Shown in pieces: positions 6,617 to 13,017 of a stretch of DNA of 25,845 nt (within the stretch, counting starts at the first letter, position 1; the number at the start of each line of letters is the position of its first letter). Source of the stretch: a virus; the IMG/VR virus record IMGVR_UViG_3300003409_000018, positions 7,749 through 33,593 of that record; one strand, written 5' to 3'. The translations under genes were made by a program, and so were the position numbers. A model generated the notes under the pieces. That model ran no database searches, was not told the DNA's origin, and saw only the letters and a list, made by a program, of their open reading frames with translations.

Positions 6617-7933
6617 ATGCCAAGATTAAGTTTATATCGCCCAGAAAAGGGCAACGACTACAAATATATAGATCGAACAGCATGGGAAATGTTTCAAGTG
6701 GGCGGTACAGATGTACTAATTCACAAATACATAGGCCCAGGCGACCAAGCCAGTGGCGAATATAGTCCAACTGTTCCGAACTATGAAAGTAGCACATCGA
6801 GACCCGAAACACGTATTCAAGATATGCTGTTTTTAGAAAACAGAGATCGCAAATACGAACAAGATGTATATGTGTTAAGAGGCGTGTATAACATAAGCGA
6901 CATTGATTTTAATTTAAGTCAGTTTGGTTTGTTCTTACAAAACGATACGCTGTTTATTACATTTCATATCAACGACACAGTAGAAAAACTTGGCAGAAAG
7001 ATTATGGCAGGTGATGTAATTGAATTACCTCACTTGAAAGATGACTGGGCATTAAACGATTTAAGTTTTGCTTTAAAAAGATTCTATGTTATTGAAGAAG
7101 TAAATCGTGCCGCTGAAGGTTTTAGTGTCACTTGGTATCCTCATCTGTATAGAGCGAAGTGTACTCCGTTGGTAGATAGTCAAGAATTTAAACAAATTTT
7201 AGATAAAGTTGCTGACGATGAAAACTTTAGAGGCAATTGGAATGCTGAAGTAGAATATGCTATAGGTGATGTAGTTGAATTTGAAGGAGAAAAGTATACA
7301 GTACTTGCTCCAGTTCAAGGAATTGCTCCTCCTAACGCAACATATTACAAGTTTGCTGATAAGTTGCGTGATATTATGAGCACATTTGAAACAGAAATGC
7401 AGATTACAGAAGCAGTACAGGATCAAGCTGAAGCAGATGCTCCGAGAAGTGGATATGACACAACAGGGTATTACACCGTACCGATTGATCCGGAAACAGG
7501 CCATGTTAAATTAGTAACAGCAAGTAGCACAAGTCTCGGCGCAGGCCAAACTGGAAACACTGTAAGTGCTAGTACAGTAGAAGCAACGCCAGTTAAAGAT
7601 GGGTATCAAAACTATCATGAAGATGCCATTCCACCAAACGGTGCTCCATTTACTAGTGGTATTACATTCCCTGTAACGCCAGTAGAAGGACAGTTTTGTC
7701 TACGCACAGATTATCATCCTAAGAGACTGTTTAGATATGATGGGAAGCGTTGGGTGAAATACGAAGATAATGTAAGAATGACTATGAGTCAAAATGGTAC
7801 TGATACGCCTGATCCAAGATTAAATCAGAAGGGATCGTTTATCAACAACACAACAGTAAGTACAATTAATGGAAAACAAGTTGAAGAGAAAACGAGTTTG
7901 TCAAAGGCGCTAAAACCAAAGGCGGATAACTAA
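6617..7933 (+). CDS. gp14: Neck protein gp14
   Basis: The N-terminal half matches marine T4-like gp14: MPRLSLYRPEKGNDYKYID, then LFLENRDRKYEQDVYVLRG, FNLSQFGLFLQNDTLFITFH and LGRKIMAGDVIELPHLKDD. Gp14 works with gp13 to complete the head and join it to the tail. It is 438 residues from this start, against 256 in T4 gp14. The extra C-terminal half has a chitin-binding-like motif (WNAEVEYAIGDVVEFEGEKY, about residues 210-230). Further on is a Trp module (GQFCLRTDYHPKRLFRYDGK followed by RW) near 355-380. An in-frame ATG at 6611 would add two residues. I prefer 6617 because the late promoter predicts initiation there and the MPRLSLYRPEKGN start looks more natural. It begins the plus-strand island and couples to the next gene by TAATG. 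Confidence 0.82.
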   Translation: MPRLSLYRPEKGNDYKYIDRTAWEMFQVGGTDVLIHKYIGPGDQASGEYSPTVPNYESSTSRPETRIQDMLFLENRDRKYEQDVYVLRGVYNISDIDFNLSQFGLFLQNDTLFITFHINDTVEKLGRKIMAGDVIELPHLKDDWALNDLSFALKRFYVIEEVNRAAEGFSVTWYPHLYRAKCTPLVDSQEFKQILDKVADDENFRGNWNAEVEYAIGDVVEFEGEKYTVLAPVQGIAPPNATYYKFADKLRDIMSTFETEMQITEAVQDQAEADAPRSGYDTTGYYTVPIDPETGHVKLVTASSTSLGAGQTGNTVSASTVEATPVKDGYQNYHEDAIPPNGAPFTSGITFPVTPVEGQFCLRTDYHPKRLFRYDGKRWVKYEDNVRMTMSQNGTDTPDPRLNQKGSFINNTTVSTINGKQVEEKTSLSKALKPKADN

Positions 7934-8118
7934 TGAGAATTGCTGAAATACTAGGTGGATCATTTGCTACTAAGAGTCAAAATACAACAACGATTAAAAA
8001 GAAGCGTCCGCCAGAGGAACTTAGTGTAAAAGACAAGTTAAAAGCCAGAAGAGCGTTAGCAACAAAGATTGGAGTCGACAAAGCATTTAGACACGACTCA
8101 TTAAAAGGTATAAAATAG
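7933..8118 (+). CDS. Small basic protein of unknown function (61 aa)
   Basis: The protein begins MRIAEILGGSFATKSQ and is rich in Lys and Arg (IKKKRPPEELSVKDKLKARR). Its ATG overlaps the gp14 stop (TAATG), and the gp15 gene starts four bases after its stop, so it is translated as part of a gp14-61aa-gp15 unit. A role in neck assembly is suggested only by position. No family is recognised. A second small protein in this window (5344-5685) also opens with a Met-Lys/Arg-x-x-Glu helix, but that is weak evidence of kinship. Confidence 0.7.
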   Translation: MRIAEILGGSFATKSQNTTTIKKKRPPEELSVKDKLKARRALATKIGVDKAFRHDSLKGIK

Positions 8119-8121
8119 ATT

Positions 8122-9552
8122 ATGGATTTTTTCTACGACGGACAGGTAAGACGCTATGTAACTCAATTTATGAGAATGTTTATTGGGTTTAGTTTCAAGG
8201 ACGGCGATGGCGACCTTAGACAAATACCTGTGTCTTATGGCGACTTAACAAAACAAGTAGCTCAAATTATCAAAGAAAATTCAGAGAATAAACTTCCTAG
8301 TGTTCCTAAGTTTGCTTGTTATATTACAGGCTTAGAACTTGATCGTGGTAGATTAGCTGATCCAACTTTTATTAGTAAAGTTAATATTAGAGAAAGAGAT
8401 TACGAAAGTTTTGATAGCAACGGCGATCCTATTTACGAAAATCAACAAGGAGCAGGGTATACTGTAGAACGCTTAATGCCTACTCCTTTTAGATTAACAA
8501 TGCAAGCTGATTTATGGACCAGTAATACTGATCAAAAGCTACAAATACTTGAGCAAATATTAGTATTGTTCAATCCTAGTTTAGAAGTACAAACAACAGA
8601 CAACTATATTGACTGGACAAGTTTAAGTGTTGTCGAACTTACTGGCGTTACATTTACAGGTCGTTCGATTCCACAAGGAACTGAAGTTGATATTGATGTA
8701 TGTTCGTTAACTTTTGAAATGCCAATTTGGATTTCGCCTCCAGTTAAGGTTAAGAAACTTGGTGTTGTACAAAATATTATTATGAACATGTTTAAAGAAG
8801 ATGGTTCTATGAGAACTGTAGAAGAACTTGCGTTTAATACTGAAGGAATAAACGGAAGAAGCGTGTTTGCTACTCCTGGAGATTTTGGTGTACTATTGTT
8901 AAGTTCTAAAACTGTTACTGGTGTCGACGGTAATTATTATGTCAGTGTACTGGATAGCAATGAAGCAGTTAAAGAACTAGGTTTAGATATTCCAGTAAAA
9001 CAAGGTGAAAGAATTGACTGGAACGCTGTATTACCAATGTATGGAAATTACAAAGCAGGCATTAGTCAAATTAGATTTACTAAACCTAACGGAACAGAAA
9101 TTGTTGGTACGTTTACTGTTAATCCAGTAGATACAACATACTTAGATGTTACGTTTGATCAGGATACATTGCCAGATAATAGTACAGATATATCATATGT
9201 TACAAGTATTATTGATCCAACAACATTTAATCCTAAAAGCCATTTTAACGGCACAGTTCCTACATCTACACGTTATCTAATATTAGAAAATATCGGCGAT
9301 AGCAGTAACCAAGACGGCCCTGATGCTTGGAAGAATAGCGACAATTCAGACTTTATGGCTAATGCTAACGACATAGTCGAATGGGACGGCACTAAATGGA
9401 ATATTATATTTGATAGCACAAATAATACCGATGTCAGATATCTACAGAATAGCACAACGATGATCCAATATAAATGGGACGGAGAACAATGGCTCAAATC
9501 CTTTGAAGGCGAATACACAGCCGGATATTGGAGTTTTGATTTAATGCCCTGA
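8122..9552 (+). CDS. gp15: Tail sheath stabiliser/terminator gp15
   Basis: The first half matches T4 gp15, the protein that caps the finished tail and connects it to the neck. It opens with FFYDGQVRRYVTQFMRMF (T4: an FFxxSFRRYxxxxxxLF-like start), followed by RQIPVSYGDLTKQ, MPTPFRLTMQADLWTSNTDQ, KLQILEQILVLFNPSLEVQ and SLTFEMPIWISPPVKVKKLG. The total length is 476 residues against 272 in T4; the extra 230 or so C-terminal residues include two Trp/Gly modules (VEWDGTKWNIIF and YKWDGEQWLKSFEGEY). Marine T4-like gp15 proteins generally have such an extension, as I recall. It follows the 61-residue gene by three bases on the plus strand. Confidence 0.87.
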   Translation: MDFFYDGQVRRYVTQFMRMFIGFSFKDGDGDLRQIPVSYGDLTKQVAQIIKENSENKLPSVPKFACYITGLELDRGRLADPTFISKVNIRERDYESFDSNGDPIYENQQGAGYTVERLMPTPFRLTMQADLWTSNTDQKLQILEQILVLFNPSLEVQTTDNYIDWTSLSVVELTGVTFTGRSIPQGTEVDIDVCSLTFEMPIWISPPVKVKKLGVVQNIIMNMFKEDGSMRTVEELAFNTEGINGRSVFATPGDFGVLLLSSKTVTGVDGNYYVSVLDSNEAVKELGLDIPVKQGERIDWNAVLPMYGNYKAGISQIRFTKPNGTEIVGTFTVNPVDTTYLDVTFDQDTLPDNSTDISYVTSIIDPTTFNPKSHFNGTVPTSTRYLILENIGDSSNQDGPDAWKNSDNSDFMANANDIVEWDGTKWNIIFDSTNNTDVRYLQNSTTMIQYKWDGEQWLKSFEGEYTAGYWSFDLMP

Positions 9553-9563
9553 TACATAATAGT

Positions 9564-9953
9564 ATGCAAAAACGAACAGGTATACTATTCATTTCAAAAT
9601 CTAGTGGTAGAATTTTTCTAACTTGGGACGGTAAGTGGACTGTTCCAACTTTCTTTAGACAATCTTCAGTAATCGAAGACTCTAAAGATTTAATAGAAAA
9701 ATACAAAATCGAAAATGCTAAATTTGTCCCAATTGAATTATATACCAGCAAAGATAACGGATTTGAGTACGGAACTTACATTGTATTAACAGACAATGAC
9801 TTTTCATCAGACGACGGAACCTATTGTTGGGCTTCTTTAACCAACCTTCCTAAAAATGTACACATAGGTTTAAAGAATACGTTGTCAAATAAAATTACTC
9901 AAGTTAAAATTGATACAGTACTAGCAACAGGAAAGAGTTATGATATCTATTAG
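9564..9953 (+). CDS. Nudix-like protein lacking the Nudix box (129 aa)
   Basis: The overall order of segments suggests a Nudix-type fold: an opening strand GILFISKSSGRIFLTWDG, a KWTVPTF motif where Nudix enzymes have W-x-x-P-G-G, a central strand set (GFEYGTYIVLTDND), then YCWASLTNLPKNVHIGLKN near the C-terminus. The latter resembles the usual late WxxLxxLPxxxH region. The defining catalytic box (GxxxxxExxxxxxxREUxEExGU) is absent, so catalysis of nucleotide-diphosphate hydrolysis is unlikely. It may be a binding protein or a decayed relative. It lies 11 bases after gp15 with no clear ribosome binding site and overlaps the next gene by 14 bases. The fold call is tentative. Confidence 0.5.
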   Translation: MQKRTGILFISKSSGRIFLTWDGKWTVPTFFRQSSVIEDSKDLIEKYKIENAKFVPIELYTSKDNGFEYGTYIVLTDNDFSSDDGTYCWASLTNLPKNVHIGLKNTLSNKITQVKIDTVLATGKSYDIY

Positions 9954-10230
9954 AAATAGCGCATCTTATAGAAGAGATTGTCAGATCTATGAAAAATATG
10001 CCAACTTTGCTGTTGGTGAAGATAGAGAAAAGTTTATCAGACTATATGAACAATTCAAGTCTATGGTTGAACAATTTGATAAACAGTCATTAGAGCTAGG
10101 TAGTACACGCATGGCGTACGATTATCATAAAGATCTAAAGGATCGATTAATTTCACACAAAGCAAAAATGGACGAAATGGTTAAGACTGCACGACATATT
10201 GTTCAACAGATAAAAAAGAAGAAAATGTAG
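9940..10230 (+). CDS. Helical, probably coiled-coil protein of unknown function (96 aa)
   Basis: The sequence is almost entirely charged and helical (for example REKFIRLYEQFKSMVEQFDK and KDLKDRLISHKAKMDEMVK) and ends in a Lys-rich tail, QQIKKKKM. An AGGAAAGAG ribosome binding site sits three bases before the ATG at 9940, within the end of the Nudix-like gene, which supports this start. It closes the plus-strand neck unit. Its last 50 bases overlap the 3' end of hldD on the other strand. A small terminase subunit (gp16) was considered because of the helical content, but nothing specific supports that. Confidence 0.62.
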   Translation: MISIRNSASYRRDCQIYEKYANFAVGEDREKFIRLYEQFKSMVEQFDKQSLELGSTRMAYDYHKDLKDRLISHKAKMDEMVKTARHIVQQIKKKKM

Positions 10231-11065
10231 TAACACTTTCAAGTTTTCTCATGTCTGCTTTTGTAAAAATTTGATATTGCCCTTCTAGTTTTTTAGGAAA
10301 CGCAATTTCTTCTATTTCAGCATTATATTTAAACGCAATAATTTCAGCAACTTCTTTAAAACTAATAGCAGTACCAGTACCTAAGTTGTAAATTCCATTA
10401 AACTTTTCTTTACTACTTTCTACAACAGTTCTAACTACATCACCTACCCATACAAAATCTCTTTTGTAATTTTCACTACCTTCGAATATATAAATTTTTC
10501 TCTTGTCAATAGCTTGTCGAGTAAATTTGTGTATAGGGCTTGCTTGATCGCCTTTAAATTGTTCGCCATCGCCGTATACATTAAAGTATCTCCAACCTTG
10601 TATCTTAGCATCGGGCTTGACTTTTAAAATTTCTTCTACTTTTTTATCTATAATAGATTTGCTTTCAGCATACAACGACTTAGGATTAAGTTCAGCATCC
10701 TCAGCAAAATATAAATCAGTACCGTACACGCCTGCTGAACTAGCATAGCTAAACATGATATCATGTTCTAAGCAATCGTGTAGTAATTTAATAGAAGGTT
10801 TGATATTATAACTGTCAATTCTTCCTTTATTAGTTTCGGTTGTACTACTAATAGCACCTTGATGAAATACACATTTTACTTTTTTCCAGTCTTTGAAATT
10901 ACTGTAAAAGTCTCTCATCTCCATTAACACTTTATATTCACAACCGATAATGTTGTGAGCAGGCTTCATTTCATCAACTAAAATGATATCTTTAATACCC
11001 TGCTTATTCAGTTCTTTTACAATGTTAGAACCGATAAATCCTAGTGCCCCTGTTACTATAATCAT
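10181..11065 (-). CDS. hldD: ADP-L-glycero-D-manno-heptose 6-epimerase (HldD-like)
   Basis: This 294-residue short-chain dehydrogenase/epimerase fits HldD, which inverts C6 of ADP-D-glycero-D-manno-heptose to give the ADP-L-heptose used for the LPS inner core. The NADP-binding loop is TGALGFIGSN (5-14). Catalytic candidates are Ser109/110 in YASSAGVYG and the Tyr132-x3-Lys136 pair (YAESKS). HldD-type segments include HQGAISSTTE, GWRYFNVYGDGE, FEGSENYKRDFVWVGDV, IYNLGTGTAISF and a closing PKKLEGQYQIFTKADM. E. coli HldD is 310 residues. The C-terminal end is a little short and overlaps the convergent 96-residue gene by 50 bases. It is last in a four-gene cassette in which stop and start codons overlap (ATGA). 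The specific sugar assignment rests on overall similarity to HldD and on HldE in the same cassette. Confidence 0.85.
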   Translation of the reverse strand: MIIVTGALGFIGSNIVKELNKQGIKDIILVDEMKPAHNIIGCEYKVLMEMRDFYSNFKDWKKVKCVFHQGAISSTTETNKGRIDSYNIKPSIKLLHDCLEHDIMFSYASSAGVYGTDLYFAEDAELNPKSLYAESKSIIDKKVEEILKVKPDAKIQGWRYFNVYGDGEQFKGDQASPIHKFTRQAIDKRKIYIFEGSENYKRDFVWVGDVVRTVVESSKEKFNGIYNLGTGTAISFKEVAEIIAFKYNAEIEEIAFPKKLEGQYQIFTKADMRKLESVTTFSSFLSVEQYVVQS

Positions 11066-11355
11066 TTAAAAAAAACTTCCGAATTAATTGCTTTGTCATC
11101 GATCCAAAAATCGTAGTGTGGCTTCCCTGCTTTACACGATGTGTATTTAACACCAATCTCTTCTAAAAACTTCTGAGTATATTCTTCCCAATTTATACCA
11201 GAAACAGCACCTCTAGCAGTGTAGTAGTGTATTTCGTGTCCTTGATCATACAAGGCATTCATCTTATCTATTCTTGTCTGAATAGGTTTACTATTTTCGT
11301 AGTCGCTATTTTTAGTATCTAGGATCGTTCCATCAATGTCAACTATATAGATCAT
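11062..11355 (-). CDS. Short HAD-family phosphatase (97 aa)
   Basis: A minimal HAD hydrolase without a cap domain. The nucleophile motif is IVDIDGTILDT (Asp6, acid/base Asp8). Motif II is the Thr46 of YYTARG, motif III is Lys78 or Lys75 in KAGKPH, and the metal-binding acids are Asp86-Asp87 in FWIDDKA. Very short HAD proteins of this kind occur in bacterial capsule and LPS loci. In the ADP-heptose pathway a phosphatase (GmhB) must remove the 7-phosphate between the two HldE steps. This protein sits between hldD and the cupin and could fill that job, although it is about half the length of GmhB and not obviously its relative. It overlaps both neighbours by four bases. Confidence 0.75.
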   Translation of the reverse strand: MIYIVDIDGTILDTKNSDYENSKPIQTRIDKMNALYDQGHEIHYYTARGAVSGINWEEYTQKFLEEIGVKYTSCKAGKPHYDFWIDDKAINSEVFFK

Positions 11356-11726
11356 TTGTTTACTTGCTCTTGGCTATCACCAGGCATAATTCTATAATTG
11401 TCCTCTACACTATCAGCAGTGCTTACTTCAGTGATTGAACTCATTGGAGCAAGAGCAACTAATTGATGAGGTTGTAAAGGAGGGTTATGCCATGTGTCGC
11501 CTTCATTTAATTCTTTTTCGTATAATGTCGCAGTTTTAGTATCTAACCAACGTACATTAAATTTGCCTGAATTTACAAACCAGGTTTCTTCTTTTTCTTT
11601 ATGGAAGTGCATACTAAATTTAGCACCTTGTTTTTCAAATACCATAATTTTACCACAGTACTTATCATTGGTGGCCCAAATTAATTCGTATCCCCAACCT
11701 TTATCTACTTTGCCTTCTAGTCTCAT
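11352..11726 (-). CDS. Single-domain cupin, mannose-6-phosphate isomerase type II-like
   Basis: A 124-residue cupin. The start GWGYELIWATNDKYCGKI matches the opening of the PMI-type cupins (the C-terminal domain of ManC proteins). Cupin motif 1 is His40-x-His42 with a Glu at 46/47 and Gly54 (HFHKEKEETWFVNSG). Motif 2 includes Gly76 (EGDTWH) and His87 in PPLQPHQLVAL, so the metal-binding residues are present. The substrate is not certain: sugar phosphate isomerisation or epimerisation, or a regulatory role, are the known options for this group. It is third from the end of the hld cassette with four-base overlaps to both neighbours, which ties it to activated-sugar synthesis. Confidence 0.75.
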   Translation of the reverse strand: MRLEGKVDKGWGYELIWATNDKYCGKIMVFEKQGAKFSMHFHKEKEETWFVNSGKFNVRWLDTKTATLYEKELNEGDTWHNPPLQPHQLVALAPMSSITEVSTADSVEDNYRIMPGDSQEQVNK

Positions 11727-12979
11727 AGTGTTCCTTCCAGTATTTTAGTAGTACTGTAATCTTTCACTCTTGGAAATATTACTACTTTTGCTAAATCGTG
11801 TCCTACAGTTGTCTCTACTGTGTAATCACCGCCTTTTACTATTATATCTGGTTTTACAGATTTAATCAAGTCGTAAGGCGTATCTTCGGAAAAAATAATT
11901 ACTTCGTCTACAATAGCAAGACTTTCAAGCATTGTTTTTCTATCTTCTTGATTAAATTTTGGACGATTCTCACCCTTTAATCTTTTGACACTTTCGTCAC
12001 TGTTGATAGCAACAATTAGTTTATCGCCTTGTTGTTTCGCAAATTTCAATAGTTTCAAATGTCCTAAATGTAATACATCAAAACACCCATTTGTAAAAAC
12101 AATTTTTTCTTTAATATCAGATTCTTTTACATTGTAAGTACCCGGGCGACTAACTGCTACTCCTGCTACTTTGGAAGCAATTTCTAATGATTCATCTAAG
12201 GTGTTTCCATTAGTAAGTCCATATACCAAACCTGCTAGTGTACTATCTCCGGCACCGGTAATATCAAATACTTCTGTTTCAAAACTAGATTGACGCTTGA
12301 TGTGTCCATTTTTACCTACTAATATCATTCCGTCTGGACCTAGTGTTACTAACATATATTCAAAATCATATTTTTTACATGCTAGTATTGCTTTGCGAAT
12401 TAAATCATCGTAGTCGTCAAAGTCATTTACTAATTCTTTAAATTCTTTTTTGTTTGGTTTAACTAACCAGGCATGTTTATAATTATAAAGATCCTGTTTA
12501 GGATCGACAATAACCTTAATGTTTTTATCTCTTAGAATTTTAAATTGGTCGGAACAATTACCAATAGTTCCTTTGTTGTAATCACTTACAACTAGATACT
12601 CTGTTCCTTCTGCGCAGTAATTGTTAATATTGATAGGATTACTAAATCTTTTTTCATTATCAATTCTTGCGATTTGTTGATTGTTACAAATTATTCTTTT
12701 CTTTGTAATAGTACACGATTCTATGTCTTTTAAGTAACTAACATAAAGTTCGCTAAGGTATTCTGACAATGTAAAAGATTCACTGTCATTTCCTACAATG
12801 CCAACAGCATTAACTGAACATCCTAATGAATGTAAATTTAACGCAACGTTACACGCACCTCCCGGAGCGTATTCTGTTTTGATTGGTTTAATAACTGGAA
12901 CTGGTGCTTCTGGAGAAATTCTATCCGAAACACCGTATTCAAAAATATCTAAAATAAAGTCGCCGATAACTGTAATCAT
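11723..12979 (-). CDS. hldE: Bifunctional heptose-7-phosphate kinase/heptose-1-phosphate adenylyltransferase (HldE-like)
   Basis: Both HldE domains are present in one 418-residue chain. The kinase domain (about 1-285, ribokinase/PfkB type) has VIGDFILDIFEYG, ISPEAPVPVIKP, GGACNVALNLHSLG, SDYNKGTIG, DPKQDLYNY and the catalytic FDITGAGDST (GAGD at 242-245). The adenylyltransferase domain (about 290-418) has TNGCFDVLHLGHLK with the HxGH signature at 304-307, VAINSDESVKRLKGENRP, KGGDY and a late STTKI. The enzyme phosphorylates D-glycero-D-manno-heptose 7-phosphate at C1, and later joins AMP to heptose 1-phosphate to give ADP-heptose. E. coli HldE is 477 residues; the difference lies in kinase loops. 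It heads the cassette, 37 bases downstream of the giant structural gene, with no clear ribosome binding site or promoter. The cassette looks more AT-rich than its surroundings. Confidence 0.9.
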   Translation of the reverse strand: MITVIGDFILDIFEYGVSDRISPEAPVPVIKPIKTEYAPGGACNVALNLHSLGCSVNAVGIVGNDSESFTLSEYLSELYVSYLKDIESCTITKKRIICNNQQIARIDNEKRFSNPININNYCAEGTEYLVVSDYNKGTIGNCSDQFKILRDKNIKVIVDPKQDLYNYKHAWLVKPNKKEFKELVNDFDDYDDLIRKAILACKKYDFEYMLVTLGPDGMILVGKNGHIKRQSSFETEVFDITGAGDSTLAGLVYGLTNGNTLDESLEIASKVAGVAVSRPGTYNVKESDIKEKIVFTNGCFDVLHLGHLKLLKFAKQQGDKLIVAINSDESVKRLKGENRPKFNQEDRKTMLESLAIVDEVIIFSEDTPYDLIKSVKPDIIVKGGDYTVETTVGHDLAKVVIFPRVKDYSTTKILEGTL

Positions 12980-13017
12980 ACAAATAGTTATCTGCGTACT
13001 TTATTCTTAGAAGTAAA

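Noticed and set aside
7199-7504. Minus-strand frame opposite gp14, with hydrophobic stretches
   Set aside because: The hydrophobic look comes from antisense reading of acidic codons; there is no start signal and gp14 explains the region.
9940-10230. Small terminase subunit gp16
   Set aside because: Helical content and position alone do not support it; no gp16-like segment is visible and no gp17 gene follows.
12980-13017. Separate promoter for the hld cassette
   Set aside because: Only weak -35/-10 look-alikes and no late box are present in the 38-base gap, so cotranscription with the giant structural gene cannot be excluded and no promoter is claimed.
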